DNA of 45,340 nt. It comes from a virus. Numbering within the stretch: position 1 is the first letter of the stretch; every line of letters starts with the position of its first letter. The translations under genes and the position numbers were made by a program. Below, piece by piece: positions 19,445-28,166 of this stretch. The notes beneath the pieces are model-generated. The model searched no databases. It saw only the letters and a program-made list of their open reading frames with translations, and had not been told where the DNA came from. The DNA lies in the IMG/VR virus record IMGVR_UViG_3300044995_000081, positions 1-45,340 of that record, one strand, 5' to 3'.

Positions 19445-20379
19445 TGGCTGGCGGCGTTCATGTAATCAATTCATATCAGGAACTAGCGCGAGTTGGCCTA
19501 GAAAAGGTCATTTTGCTTGCGCTTCGGGACATGCCTGCTCAATGGAAGTCGTTGTGCCGTGTTGCTTCTACGAGGCAGCGCTATGCGGAGATGGCTTCTA
19601 TCGGGGACTTTGGGTATGCGCAGGTAACGGCGGAGGACCAGGCGATCAAGTTTGACCGCCTCCACAAGGGCTTCATCAAGCGGTTCACGCCCGTTATGTA
19701 CGCAAACGGTTTCTCGATTACCGAGCAGGCCCAGTACACCGATATCTACAATCAGCTGAAGAATATCGGTCCCAAGCTGGCTTTGTCCATGTTGCACACC
19801 AAGAATCAGGCGGTTGCGAACATCTACAACAACGGGTTCTCGACTGCCTATCCTGGGCCGGATGGTGCTCCTTTGTTCGGAAATAACGACAACACTCCTG
19901 GCACTGGGCACCCGCACGCTCCTGGTGTGCCGTTTGGCAAGAACCGTCCCGACGTTGACCTCACGTTGTCTCCGTTGGCTTTGGAGCAGGCTCTTCAGGA
20001 GCTTCGCAAGACCAAGAGCCACAGGGGGCTTCCCGCTCCTGTCATGGGTCCGGTGTACCTGTGCGTCAGCCCTGACCAATGGGCGAAGGCAGACAGGATT
20101 GTCGGCTCTGACAGGATGCAGGGGACTGCCGACAATGACATGAACTGGGTGAAGAACAAGGTAGAGGTCATGGTAAATGACTACTTTACTTCACCTACGG
20201 CATGGTTCTTGATTCCTCGAGACATTTCCAGAACGGAAATCTACTGTGTCGAGCGCATGCCGATGTTCACCAAGTCTGACTATGTGACTGAGCGTCTCAG
20301 GCACATCTACGTGGTGGGCGAGGAATATGCGACTGGGCACGTAGATTATCGCGGAGTCTGGGGCACGACTGGTAACTAA
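19444..20379 (+). CDS. Major capsid protein (HK97 fold)
   Basis: The 311-residue protein has the sequence style of gpT/Mu-like and related HK97-fold capsid proteins: N-terminal helix INSYQELARVGLEKVILLALRD, a spine region LHTKNQAVANIYNNGFSTAYPGPDGAPLFGNN (about 117-148) matching the G-x-x-LF-N/S motif, and later APVMGPVYLCVSPDQWAKAD plus WFLIPRD. It follows the decoration protein and precedes adaptor and tail genes. The likely strong promoter just upstream fits its need for high expression. No prohead protease is visible, so the protein may be used without cleavage. Confidence 0.85.
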   Translation: MAGGVHVINSYQELARVGLEKVILLALRDMPAQWKSLCRVASTRQRYAEMASIGDFGYAQVTAEDQAIKFDRLHKGFIKRFTPVMYANGFSITEQAQYTDIYNQLKNIGPKLALSMLHTKNQAVANIYNNGFSTAYPGPDGAPLFGNNDNTPGTGHPHAPGVPFGKNRPDVDLTLSPLALEQALQELRKTKSHRGLPAPVMGPVYLCVSPDQWAKADRIVGSDRMQGTADNDMNWVKNKVEVMVNDYFTSPTAWFLIPRDISRTEIYCVERMPMFTKSDYVTERLRHIYVVGEEYATGHVDYRGVWGTTGN

Positions 20380-20380
20380 C

Positions 20381-20758
20381 ATGGTGACGACGCATTTCTC
20401 TGATGTCCAGACGTTCAGCGTATCGTTGACGGTAGGAACCAAGACTGGTTCCACCATTCCTGTAACGGTGCAGCTGAAGGACAACTACGGTCGGAACCTG
20501 GCCCAATCTCGTTGCCTGATGTTCTACCTTGCCACGGATGCGGCTGGTCTTACGCCTCTCACGTCTCCTCCTGACTCTCTGGATGCTGCGACTGGTAAGG
20601 CTATTGAGTGGAGCAACAACATGTCTGGCATGTTGGTTCTTGACTCTACTGGCAAGGCTGTTGTGAATGTCACAGCGACACTGGGCAACCCGACGTACTA
20701 CTTCGTGGTTGTTGTCGAGGGCGGCAAGAAGGTTGTGTCGTCCGCCATGGTGTTCTGA
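20381..20758 (+). CDS. Ig-like virion decoration or adaptor protein
   Basis: The 125-residue protein has an immunoglobulin-like beta-sandwich pattern: FSVSLTVGTKTGSTIPVTVQLKDNYGRNLAQSRCLMFYLATD, a variable loop, then STGKAVVNVTATLGNPTYYFVVVVEGGKKVVSSAMVF. The V-QLKD-G and GKA-VNVT repeats are typical of bacterial/phage Ig-like domains on capsids or tails, which often bind carbohydrates. It follows the capsid gene by one base. No strong ribosome site is present, so translation may be coupled. Confidence 0.7.
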   Translation: MVTTHFSDVQTFSVSLTVGTKTGSTIPVTVQLKDNYGRNLAQSRCLMFYLATDAAGLTPLTSPPDSLDAATGKAIEWSNNMSGMLVLDSTGKAVVNVTATLGNPTYYFVVVVEGGKKVVSSAMVF

Positions 20759-21165
20759 TGGCGATCGTAGTTCCGGAAGTAGGGGAGCGCAATCTCCTCA
20801 ACATGTTGTTGAGGACAGCCTCCCCTCCGGACTTCGAGATTCTCCTCTTCTCCAACGACTACACACCCGTTGAGACATCTGCGTATGGGGATTTCACGAT
20901 TCATACTGCAGCTGGCCTCAACGTGGTAAAGACGCTGTCCAGGGCTGGCTGGGCTGCAGCTACTACGTCCTCCGGTGTTACATCGAGCGTGTACGCCCAG
21001 CAGTCCTGGCAAAACACTTCAGGATCTACTCAGAGCGTCTATGGGTACATTGTCAGGGAGGCTGGCACCTCGAACCTGCTCTGGGCTGAGAGGTTTACTA
21101 ATGCTCCTATCCTCCTTGCCAACAACGACTACATGTTCGTCACCCCAAGGTTGGAGCTTGAATGA
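20758..21165 (+). CDS. Phage structural protein, probable minor head/tail component
   Basis: The 135-residue product begins VPEVGERNLLNMLLRTASPPDFEILLFSND and ends YGYIVREAGTSNLLWAERFTNAPILLANNDYMFVTPRLELE. This start (VP-VGE-LL-LL, LFSNDYTP) and end (YGY-V...LLWAERF) recur in small phage proteins near capsid and adaptor genes, usually annotated only as virion-associated. Predicted beta content is high. It overlaps the Ig-like gene stop by TGATG and is followed directly by the next gene. A collar or fibre-attachment role is possible. Confidence 0.65.
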   Translation: MAIVVPEVGERNLLNMLLRTASPPDFEILLFSNDYTPVETSAYGDFTIHTAAGLNVVKTLSRAGWAAATTSSGVTSSVYAQQSWQNTSGSTQSVYGYIVREAGTSNLLWAERFTNAPILLANNDYMFVTPRLELE

Positions 21166-22029
21166 GTGCCTGTAATCTCTGGCTATGCCGGTTCGTTCGT
21201 AGAAGGTTCTGGAAACTGGCTTAGCCCAGGAAACGCAACAGGCTCCCCGGACACGAACGTGGCATCGTATTCGATGCCGACATACGATATCCTCGGGCTA
21301 ACAAACTACCCAGGGTTTTCTCCTCTTCCTCCAGGCTCTCAAGTTACGAACATCAAGGTGGTCATCCGCCATATGAGGGAAGGGGGTGCGGTGATTGGTT
21401 CTGTGAGCGTGGAGGCAGCGCTAACAATAGGCGGCTTGGGTCCATACGGACACTGGTTCACAACAGTCGCAGACACTACCTTATCGGACTGGGTGATAGA
21501 GGGTCCTCCATCTCACTTTGGGCTTGCATCCATAAATCCTGCGAACATCAACTCAGCCTTTGGGGTGGTATACAGGCGTGCACTGCTTGCCGATGAGATA
21601 CCGATAAAGACTCGTTACATAGACTCTGCGTTCCTGGAGATAACGTACACACAGCCTTACCAAGGTACGGGCGGAGCGATTGTGTCTGGGGCAGCCTACA
21701 GTAGTTGCACCCAATCTGGCAATGGGGGTGTCATCATGGGTGGCGCTGGGTATGTGCCAAGCATTGTTCATCCATCTGGCGGTGCAATATTGCAAGGCTC
21801 TGCGATTGCAGCGAGGTTTAGTCAGACTTACCTGGACAATCCAGAGGCTGTGGTACCTGATGTTCGCGTAAGGGGAGCGCGCACAGACAGGATTGAGAAC
21901 TGGTATCGCTGCTCTAAGACGGGCATGTGGTACCCAGCAAGCAGAATCAGGACAGTGAATGGAGTTATAATGGGAGACGATGTAGCGGACGAGCCATTGA
22001 GGTTCCCGCAAGGATTGGATGAGGAATGA
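21166..22029 (+). CDS. Beta-rich virion protein with terminal zinc-ribbon-like segment
   Basis: A GTG start directly follows the previous stop. The 287-residue protein is rich in glycine, serine and beta patterns (VTNIKVVIRHMREGGAVIGS, DSAFLEITYTQP), then has glycine-rich loops (GTGGAIVSGAAYSS, GGAILQGSAIAA) and ends with NWYRCSKTGMWYPASRIRTV, a half zinc-ribbon type motif (C-x-x-(T/S)-G-x-WYP) seen at the ends of phage structural proteins. It probably belongs to the tail or a fibre base. A copy of the dispersed palindrome is embedded near its glycine-rich part. Confidence 0.65.
   Translation: MPVISGYAGSFVEGSGNWLSPGNATGSPDTNVASYSMPTYDILGLTNYPGFSPLPPGSQVTNIKVVIRHMREGGAVIGSVSVEAALTIGGLGPYGHWFTTVADTTLSDWVIEGPPSHFGLASINPANINSAFGVVYRRALLADEIPIKTRYIDSAFLEITYTQPYQGTGGAIVSGAAYSSCTQSGNGGVIMGGAGYVPSIVHPSGGAILQGSAIAARFSQTYLDNPEAVVPDVRVRGARTDRIENWYRCSKTGMWYPASRIRTVNGVIMGDDVADEPLRFPQGLDEE
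21783..21794. repeat. Dispersed palindrome copy 4 (TGCAATATTGCA)
   Basis: In the 21166 gene, read as A-I-L-Q-G. Followed by AGG like copy 2. Confidence 0.8.
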
Positions 22030-22700
22030 GCACGGCGCAGGACATCATCAGAAAGGCCCAGCAGGCGTATCCGGACCTGCCAGACCAGACTGGTCTGGAC
22101 TACTTGAATGAGATTCTGAAGGAGATTTACTCCCGCTGGGCTTTAAGGAAGGAGGATATCAGCATCAATCTGGTGTCAGACCAGCAAAACTACCAGCTAC
22201 CCAGCAGGGTGAATCATGTCTGGGCTGTTGAGTACATGGAATCTGCCACGAATGCAGTGAACCTATATGCGGCAAGTTACGAAGAGTTCGAGAGGTTCCG
22301 TGCCACGTGGCGTTACGTAGACTCTTCCTTCCCGAACGAGTACTTTATCTGGGCATCTGAAAGCGGGTTTGACTTGTACATCTGGCCGCCTTCGCAAAGT
22401 TCGACTGACATTGGAACTGGGTATCCCAAGCTACTGGTTCATGCTACGGTTGCTCCAGACGAGCTATCTCTCAGCAGCAACATTCCTCCTGTGTTTGTGA
22501 GTGACCATGTTCCGAGGGCTTACATCCTTATGAGGTGGGCAGAGGACAGGCACCCTCAGGATTTCCAAATTCGCGTGCAGGCTTACTTAGAAGCCTCGCA
22601 AAGGCAGTCTCAGTGGCTGGCTAACAGGAACATCCAGGAGCAGCCTCAGATTTACCCAGAGATTGGTGGACGTTTTGGCGGCAGGGTGAGGCCTATCTAA
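22026..22700 (+). CDS. Head-tail adaptor protein
   Basis: The 224-residue protein has the familiar adaptor opening MSTAQDIIRKAQQAYPDLPD, then LNEILKEIYSRW, a strand SINLVSDQQNYQLPSRVNHVWAVEY, and WPPSQSSTDIGTGYPKLLVHATVAPDEL near the middle. Adaptors such as P22 gp4 and T7 gp11 bind the portal and carry the tail nozzle. The nozzle gene follows at once, in agreement. It overlaps the upstream gene by ATGA. Confidence 0.75.
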   Translation: MSTAQDIIRKAQQAYPDLPDQTGLDYLNEILKEIYSRWALRKEDISINLVSDQQNYQLPSRVNHVWAVEYMESATNAVNLYAASYEEFERFRATWRYVDSSFPNEYFIWASESGFDLYIWPPSQSSTDIGTGYPKLLVHATVAPDELSLSSNIPPVFVSDHVPRAYILMRWAEDRHPQDFQIRVQAYLEASQRQSQWLANRNIQEQPQIYPEIGGRFGGRVRPI

Positions 22701-22701
22701 G

Positions 22702-25233
22702 ATGAATCTCTTCCCTCTTTTCGACCCGCTAGTAAGGCAGATGGAGGGGATAGCTACATACCCCTCGAAGAGAGCTCTCTCTCCTGGCTGGTGGTCTTCT
22801 GCAATCAACATCCGCGCAGATGACATGACGATGAGGGTAAGGGATGGCTATAGGGTCATTTACAACCCTGGTTCTGGGTTCGTGTCTCGGGGCGCAGTCA
22901 GCGCCTACGGCAAGGTTTACATCGCCTTAGATGACGGAACTAAGACAGAGCTGTACGAGGTAGACACTGATAACGGCGTTGCGGAAAATCCAGACCCGAG
23001 CCTGTCTTTCCAGTCAGGAAAGACCATAGGAATTACCCCCGTAAAGCAGTACCTGAGGTCTGGGATATCTGTGCCGCTGCTTGCTGTTACCTCTGCGGCT
23101 GAGGATATGTGCCTTATCAGGCCTTTGGATGTCAGCTACCCAATCATCACCAGAGACAAGATGTGGAGGATGTGGAGGTGGCCCAGGCTTGACGGCAGTG
23201 CCATCACTGTGGTTGCAGATACTCCCAACTACATCAATCTTCGTGGTGGAAGTGCGACAATCACTGGAGTAGCCAGGCTAAATGGCAGTCATAGCGCGGG
23301 AGACCCAATATCTATTAGCGCGAATAATCCGGTGAAGGGTGATGCTGTCACCGTAGACTTCGGCGCGACAGCCGCTATGTACAGCCTTTTTGGAGGGGCA
23401 AACGTAGGCCTGTTGCTTACAGGAGATGAAGTGTTATATTTTACAAGCGAGACGTTGATTCTCGTCGTAGACGACCCTTCTGCGTCGTTCCTCAGGCAGG
23501 TAAAGGTAGAGATATCGAGGGATGGCACGAACTGGACTGCCATATGGGACCCATCCCCTACATCTGGGCTTCCTCTAACTGACGAGACTTACAAGGACTC
23601 GGCGGAAATCACAGGAAGGGTATGGGGATTCGACCTAACGAAAATACCTGCGTCCACCAGGTCATTTCGTTACATGCGGTTTACTTGGGGGTCTGATATT
23701 GCCTCGTATTCCGAGACGGTCAAGATCCATGCTATTCTTGGTGGGGGCAGGGTAGATGGAGAGAGCACATGGGCTATCTCCCTTGCGGGCACGACAACGC
23801 TGTTCGAAGGACAGGTTGCCGTTCAGGCTACTCAGGTTGACACTCCGATACTGTCGGAGAGGGGAGGCTCCAAGGCTTGGGGTGACAGGAAGGTTCCCAA
23901 CCTTGCCTCGCTCAAGTACGCCTACAGAGTAAGTATCATCAACCCATCCCTGCTGAACGCCAGCGAGCCACAGAGAGCCATCTATGCCTTGTGCTATCGT
24001 ATTCCGGCTGGTGATGACAGGGCGCATTATCAGTCCGGAGAATTGCTGTACTCTGCGCCATTTGGATGGCTTCACGGCTCAGGCCCGAATCAGCGCGTTA
24101 CTTTCACAATCAACCGCAAGACGAGTGAGGACTGGGCTGTCCCACCAGCGTACGGCACTGGGATTGCAAATGATGACTACCTTTCCCACATAGCCATCTA
24201 TTCTGGGAGTAGGTTAGTGGCCGCGAACAAAGACAGGACAGCGATTTATGTGAGTGAGCACTCTAGGCCTACCAGGATGTCTGGAATCGTGGATTTTGTG
24301 GAAGACCAGCCCGTGCCTTGGAGCGCAACTTACGTGATTTTTGGGGACGACAAGATTGTGTCTCTGGCTAAGGTCTCCAACACCATGATAGGTTCTGACG
24401 TACTAGTCGTCCTTACAGACAAGGCGATGTACACTATCGAGACATCCAGCTCCCAGAATGCCAGCACGCCAAGGCTCGCTCAGAGGCACGGTTGTCTTGC
24501 TACATACGGAGTGGCTACGTTCGCCGATTCCATCGCCTACGTAGACTCTGAGAGGCAGATTAGGATTATCAATCAGTATGGAGAGACCACACCATCGAGG
24601 CTTACGGTGGAAGACCAGCTTATCAACTGTCCGGATATCTCGAAGGTTGTTGCTGGCTACTTCAAGGATGCCTTTTATTTCTTCTACTCCGTACCTGGCG
24701 AGACGGAGAATCGGCACGCATTAGTCTGGGACTTGCGCCTGTCCAGGTGGTTTATGTACAGGTACCCCACTGGGTTCGACGTAGTCAGGCTGCTAAATCA
24801 CAACGACCCAGATGGGAACCCTATGTTCCTTGCCGTTCTATCGGACGGCAAGGTAGTTCAGCTCGAATACGGCACGTCTGACAATGGCGCTGATATCGAG
24901 ATAGACCTGCAAACACCTGATTTCCACGGAGCTCCATGGGAAATCATGTCTGCGGGCAGGTTGGGTATCTTGATTGACGGAGTTGGCAGGACACTCACTA
25001 CGAACAGGGAGGTAGTGTCTGGCACTTCCAGCATCTCCAGCGGGAAGATTGTTGTTCCTATGTCATCCGAGCCTCAGTGGCTTATGGATGAGCCAGACGG
25101 TCACACGTCTCTCCCTGGAGGGGCGGGTGCGTCTGTGCGCTTCAGCATTACAGGCTCTGTGCCAGGAGGCACGAGGATATACGGAATCTTCGCCGAGATT
25201 GAGCAGACACAGAGGGTTGGCGCTAATGGATAG
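22702..25233 (+). CDS. Tail nozzle-like protein (T7 gp12/P22 gp10-type)
   Basis: The 843-residue protein begins VRQMEGIATYPSKRALSPGW and continues WSSAINIRADDMTMRVRDGY. This opening (residue pattern P-K-A-LSPG-W...A-N-R...M-R-R-G) is characteristic of large podovirus tail hub or nozzle proteins. The remainder is nearly all beta strand with repeated blade-like units (ITVVADTPNYINLRGGSATITG, TYVIFGDDKIVSLAKV, VWDLRLSRWFMYRYP), fitting a beta-propeller. It would assemble beneath the adaptor and form the tail tube of a short-tailed phage. Length is comparable to T7 gp12. Confidence 0.75.
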   Translation: MNLFPLFDPLVRQMEGIATYPSKRALSPGWWSSAINIRADDMTMRVRDGYRVIYNPGSGFVSRGAVSAYGKVYIALDDGTKTELYEVDTDNGVAENPDPSLSFQSGKTIGITPVKQYLRSGISVPLLAVTSAAEDMCLIRPLDVSYPIITRDKMWRMWRWPRLDGSAITVVADTPNYINLRGGSATITGVARLNGSHSAGDPISISANNPVKGDAVTVDFGATAAMYSLFGGANVGLLLTGDEVLYFTSETLILVVDDPSASFLRQVKVEISRDGTNWTAIWDPSPTSGLPLTDETYKDSAEITGRVWGFDLTKIPASTRSFRYMRFTWGSDIASYSETVKIHAILGGGRVDGESTWAISLAGTTTLFEGQVAVQATQVDTPILSERGGSKAWGDRKVPNLASLKYAYRVSIINPSLLNASEPQRAIYALCYRIPAGDDRAHYQSGELLYSAPFGWLHGSGPNQRVTFTINRKTSEDWAVPPAYGTGIANDDYLSHIAIYSGSRLVAANKDRTAIYVSEHSRPTRMSGIVDFVEDQPVPWSATYVIFGDDKIVSLAKVSNTMIGSDVLVVLTDKAMYTIETSSSQNASTPRLAQRHGCLATYGVATFADSIAYVDSERQIRIINQYGETTPSRLTVEDQLINCPDISKVVAGYFKDAFYFFYSVPGETENRHALVWDLRLSRWFMYRYPTGFDVVRLLNHNDPDGNPMFLAVLSDGKVVQLEYGTSDNGADIEIDLQTPDFHGAPWEIMSAGRLGILIDGVGRTLTTNREVVSGTSSISSGKIVVPMSSEPQWLMDEPDGHTSLPGGAGASVRFSITGSVPGGTRIYGIFAEIEQTQRVGANG

Positions 25234-25726
25234 CCACCTAACCGCCATCACGACCATCCTGTACAGGAAGATAGCAGCCCTTGAGAGGGGGGCACCTAAG
25301 ACGCGGACACCAGATAAACAGGAGAGCACTTCTGCGCTTACGGGAGTCTGGGGATCAACTGACAATACGACCAACCTTAGTTCTGGGGTTGCTTATCCAT
25401 GGAACGTGGACATTGTCTCTTGCAATATTGCAAAGAGGGATGGCAGCAAAATCCGGCTCCTTCAGAAGGGGCGGTGGCTCATTATGGCGTTCCCATCCGT
25501 GAATGTCTCCACTTCTGGGACTGTTTCATTCCAGTTCCGGATTGATGGAATATTCACCCCGCCAAAGGCATACGCATATCGCCAAGGCTCCGGAAACGTA
25601 TCTTGCTGTGTGGTAGCATTAATAGAGTCGAAGAGTGGCTCTGCCATCGAGCTGGTCGCTTCAGGCCCTGGGACAACAACCAATGTCCCGAATGAAAGCA
25701 TGATGATTGTCGCGAGGTTAGAATAA
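25226..25726 (+). CDS. C1q/TNF-like tail fibre or receptor-binding protein
   Basis: ATG 25226 overlaps the nozzle stop. A longer frame back to 25049 would lie inside the nozzle gene and is rejected. The 166-residue protein has a short helical start (LTAITTILYRKIAALERG), a linker, and a C-terminal jelly roll: GRWLIMAFPSVNVSTSGTVSFQFRIDG, VSCCVVALIESKSGSAIELVASG, ESMMIVARLE. The strand order fits C1q-like trimeric domains used as phage receptor-binding tips. A palindrome copy lies within CNIAKRDG. Trimerisation through the N-terminal helix is likely. Confidence 0.65.
   Translation: MDSHLTAITTILYRKIAALERGAPKTRTPDKQESTSALTGVWGSTDNTTNLSSGVAYPWNVDIVSCNIAKRDGSKIRLLQKGRWLIMAFPSVNVSTSGTVSFQFRIDGIFTPPKAYAYRQGSGNVSCCVVALIESKSGSAIELVASGPGTTTNVPNESMMIVARLE
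25420..25433. repeat. Dispersed palindrome copy 5 (TTGCAATATTGCAA)
   Basis: In the fibre gene, read in another frame from copies 1, 3 and 4 (C-N-I-A-K), which argues for selection on DNA rather than protein. Confidence 0.8.
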
Positions 25727-26418
25727 TGCAGAGAATAACGTACACGCCACCCCAATACCGGCGTAATATTGACCCTGAGCAGCAGAGGCGGCTGGCATAT
25801 GGCGGCCCAAATAGTAGATGGAATCAGGAGTACCCTAATGTATTTTCTGGAGGCCCGTCTGGCATTTCATGGAACGACGAAGCGCCTGTATGGCAGCTTC
25901 CGAACAACTTCGGGCGATACAAGTTTGCGGAGTACCTCAAGCACGGCATGGCTGCGCAGTTCCCATCTCTGTTGCAGAAGGCGTGGTTCGCGCAGAAGTA
26001 CATGCCTTACATCCGTTCTCTGATGACGGAAACCCTGACAGGCAGGCAACGGGATATCACAGTCATGAGGAACGCGACTATGGGGCAGGCTCGCCTTGCA
26101 GGGCAGATGCAGGCAGATATGGCAAGAGCTCAGGGGCTTGGGGCTGGATTTACGGCAGGAATTATGGGTTCTCAGCTCAATAAGGGCGCAGCTCTCGCGA
26201 GTCAGAACGAGGTGGGTATGAGGTTTGGGCAGGCGAGAATGGAGGCACTCGGCGGGCTTGCTGGGGTAATGGGCGCATTAGACCCGAACCTTGACCCTGC
26301 CCATGTCTTCCAGGCATTTGTGAGCGACCCCAGGCGCGCAAGGCAGGGAGGTCTTGGCGCTGCTCTCGGCGGCGTTCTTGGCGGTTTGGCGGGTAATCCT
26401 GGCATATTTGGCAGATGA
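25726..26418 (+). CDS. Internal virion/ejection protein candidate
   Basis: The 230-residue protein starts with a tyrosine- and proline-rich region (ITYTPPQYRRNIDPEQQRRL), followed by helices and a glycine/alanine-rich C-terminus (QGGLGAALGGVLGGLAGNPGIFG) able to interact with membrane. This is the composition of small ejection proteins such as P22 gp7 or T7 gp14. It starts by TAATG overlap with the fibre gene and is followed by longer ejection proteins, supporting the role. Assigned by composition and context. Confidence 0.6.
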   Translation: MQRITYTPPQYRRNIDPEQQRRLAYGGPNSRWNQEYPNVFSGGPSGISWNDEAPVWQLPNNFGRYKFAEYLKHGMAAQFPSLLQKAWFAQKYMPYIRSLMTETLTGRQRDITVMRNATMGQARLAGQMQADMARAQGLGAGFTAGIMGSQLNKGAALASQNEVGMRFGQARMEALGGLAGVMGALDPNLDPAHVFQAFVSDPRRARQGGLGAALGGVLGGLAGNPGIFGR

Positions 26419-28163
26419 GCAGCGACAGAAAAGAAATTATCGCGAGTGCTATTGAGGCGATAAGAAAGGCGCAAGGCCAGTCGCCTCAGCAGTCTCCTGC
26501 TGCTGCCCCACCACCGCAACCTGTGATTCCAGTGCCGCGAAGCCCCGGCACTGTAAGCGCAATTCCGGTTAATGTGCCACAGGTTGAAAGGCCTCTTGAA
26601 GGTGCGAAAAAAGATGTTGAAGTAGCCAAAACTGGCATGAAAAGCGTTGCCGAGAATGCCCAGAATATTGGATACAAGGCTGGGGAGAATGTTACTGGGA
26701 ATCAGGCAGCAGCTGGCGCTGCGCAGATAGCTAAGGAACTTGCCGAGGTCGCGAAAAAGGGTCCAGAAAAAGTAAAGAGTCCATTCGACCTCAAGCGCGC
26801 AGGCATTTTGCTTGGCGGCCTTGCTCTCGCGAAAATACTTGGCCGGGCCACAGACCAGGACTTGGCTGAGTTCGCCCAGGGTTACTTTGGTATGTTGAAC
26901 CAGCAGTACCAGGGCGCTCAGCAAGAGGCCATGAAGAAGTGGGAAACACAGATTTCAGGCCTCACGCAAGCCGCTACTACCATGGCTGGTGCTTCTACGG
27001 CAGGGACCCAGGCTTTCATGGGTCAGAAGGGTGCTGAGCAAACAGAGGAGGAGCTTAGACTCAGGGCAGGGACACTGACGCTTGAAGGATATAAGGCCAT
27101 GGGAGATACAGCTAAGCTCAAGGTAGACATTGCGCTGGCGGAATCCAAGCTAATGGAGGACCAGTTAGACATTCTAAACGGAGAGATTGAGCAAAGCCTA
27201 AAACAATTGCCGCTGCTATCAGGCGCGCAGGCAATTACCGAGTGGGGTATGAAGCATAACGCGCTAGTTCTTGCGCGCAACCAGTTGATGGAGCAGTATG
27301 GCCTACGTAGTGTCGGTGGCGCTCTGTTCACTGACAGCATGTTAGAGAGCGTGGTTAAGCTATCGCAAGCGCGCGAAGATGCAAATAAGGCCGTTACGGA
27401 TGCGCAAAGGGCAATGGCGGTAACGAATGTTGCCACCGCGCTGATGAACTTAGCCACAACATGGAGAAGCGTGCTTGCTCATCCAGAAGAAAAGATTAGG
27501 TCGGCATTTATGGACGGCTTCTCTGGAATCGTTGCGCAAACTGCTTTCGCGCTTTATCCGGACAATCCGGATTCTGCGAATGAGTTTGCAAGAGGAATAG
27601 TACTAGCTGGCCTTGGCATCGCAACAGGCCAAACTGTTCAGGAAGTTCAACTGGCTCTCCAGAAAGAGGGGATTGACGTGCAGAGGCTTGGAGTAATGAC
27701 GCAGTTGAAGATAGCAGCCATGCAAGTTCAGAGCAATGAATATATTGCGCTGCTGAATGGTACTCTGGCTAGCTTGAAGTCTGGCGGGTCTATTGCTGCT
27801 GGTGTGGATGAACTGATGAAAAAGTTCTGGAAAGACGTTGGCGAGCTCAGCCAAATGATTAACGATAGAACTGGTAAGCTTGCCTGGCTGGGCGAGGCAG
27901 CGGAGCTAGCTAAAACAAACCCAGGCGCGGCCATGCAAATCATGATGGCTAATAAAACACTGGTGACGCCAGGAAACCTTGAGCAGTATATTCAATCGTA
28001 CGACGCGGAAACGAAAGCCAGGATAATGCAGAAGGCGAACGATGTCATAGTAACCGCTGGTGTCCTTATTCAACTTAATGCACTTGACTCGCGCTTGCTT
28101 CCGGCTTTGCAACAAGTTCTCGGTGAATCTTCACAGCAGCAGCCCAAAGGAGGCGGTGGTTAG
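26415..28163 (+). CDS. Helical internal virion (ejection) protein
   Basis: This 582-residue protein overlaps the previous gene by ATGA. It begins with a proline-rich segment (QSPQQSPAAAPPPQPVIPVP), then is almost fully helical with alanine, glutamine and lysine (QAAAGAAQIAKELAEVAKKG, AEFAQGYFGMLNQQYQGAQQEAMKKW). One apolar stretch, RAGILLGGLALAKILG, could enter a membrane. Long helical proteins of this sort are packaged inside podovirus heads and ejected to form a periplasmic conduit. No enzyme motif is seen. Confidence 0.65.
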   Translation: MSSDRKEIIASAIEAIRKAQGQSPQQSPAAAPPPQPVIPVPRSPGTVSAIPVNVPQVERPLEGAKKDVEVAKTGMKSVAENAQNIGYKAGENVTGNQAAAGAAQIAKELAEVAKKGPEKVKSPFDLKRAGILLGGLALAKILGRATDQDLAEFAQGYFGMLNQQYQGAQQEAMKKWETQISGLTQAATTMAGASTAGTQAFMGQKGAEQTEEELRLRAGTLTLEGYKAMGDTAKLKVDIALAESKLMEDQLDILNGEIEQSLKQLPLLSGAQAITEWGMKHNALVLARNQLMEQYGLRSVGGALFTDSMLESVVKLSQAREDANKAVTDAQRAMAVTNVATALMNLATTWRSVLAHPEEKIRSAFMDGFSGIVAQTAFALYPDNPDSANEFARGIVLAGLGIATGQTVQEVQLALQKEGIDVQRLGVMTQLKIAAMQVQSNEYIALLNGTLASLKSGGSIAAGVDELMKKFWKDVGELSQMINDRTGKLAWLGEAAELAKTNPGAAMQIMMANKTLVTPGNLEQYIQSYDAETKARIMQKANDVIVTAGVLIQLNALDSRLLPALQQVLGESSQQQPKGGGG

Positions 28164-28166
28164 TGG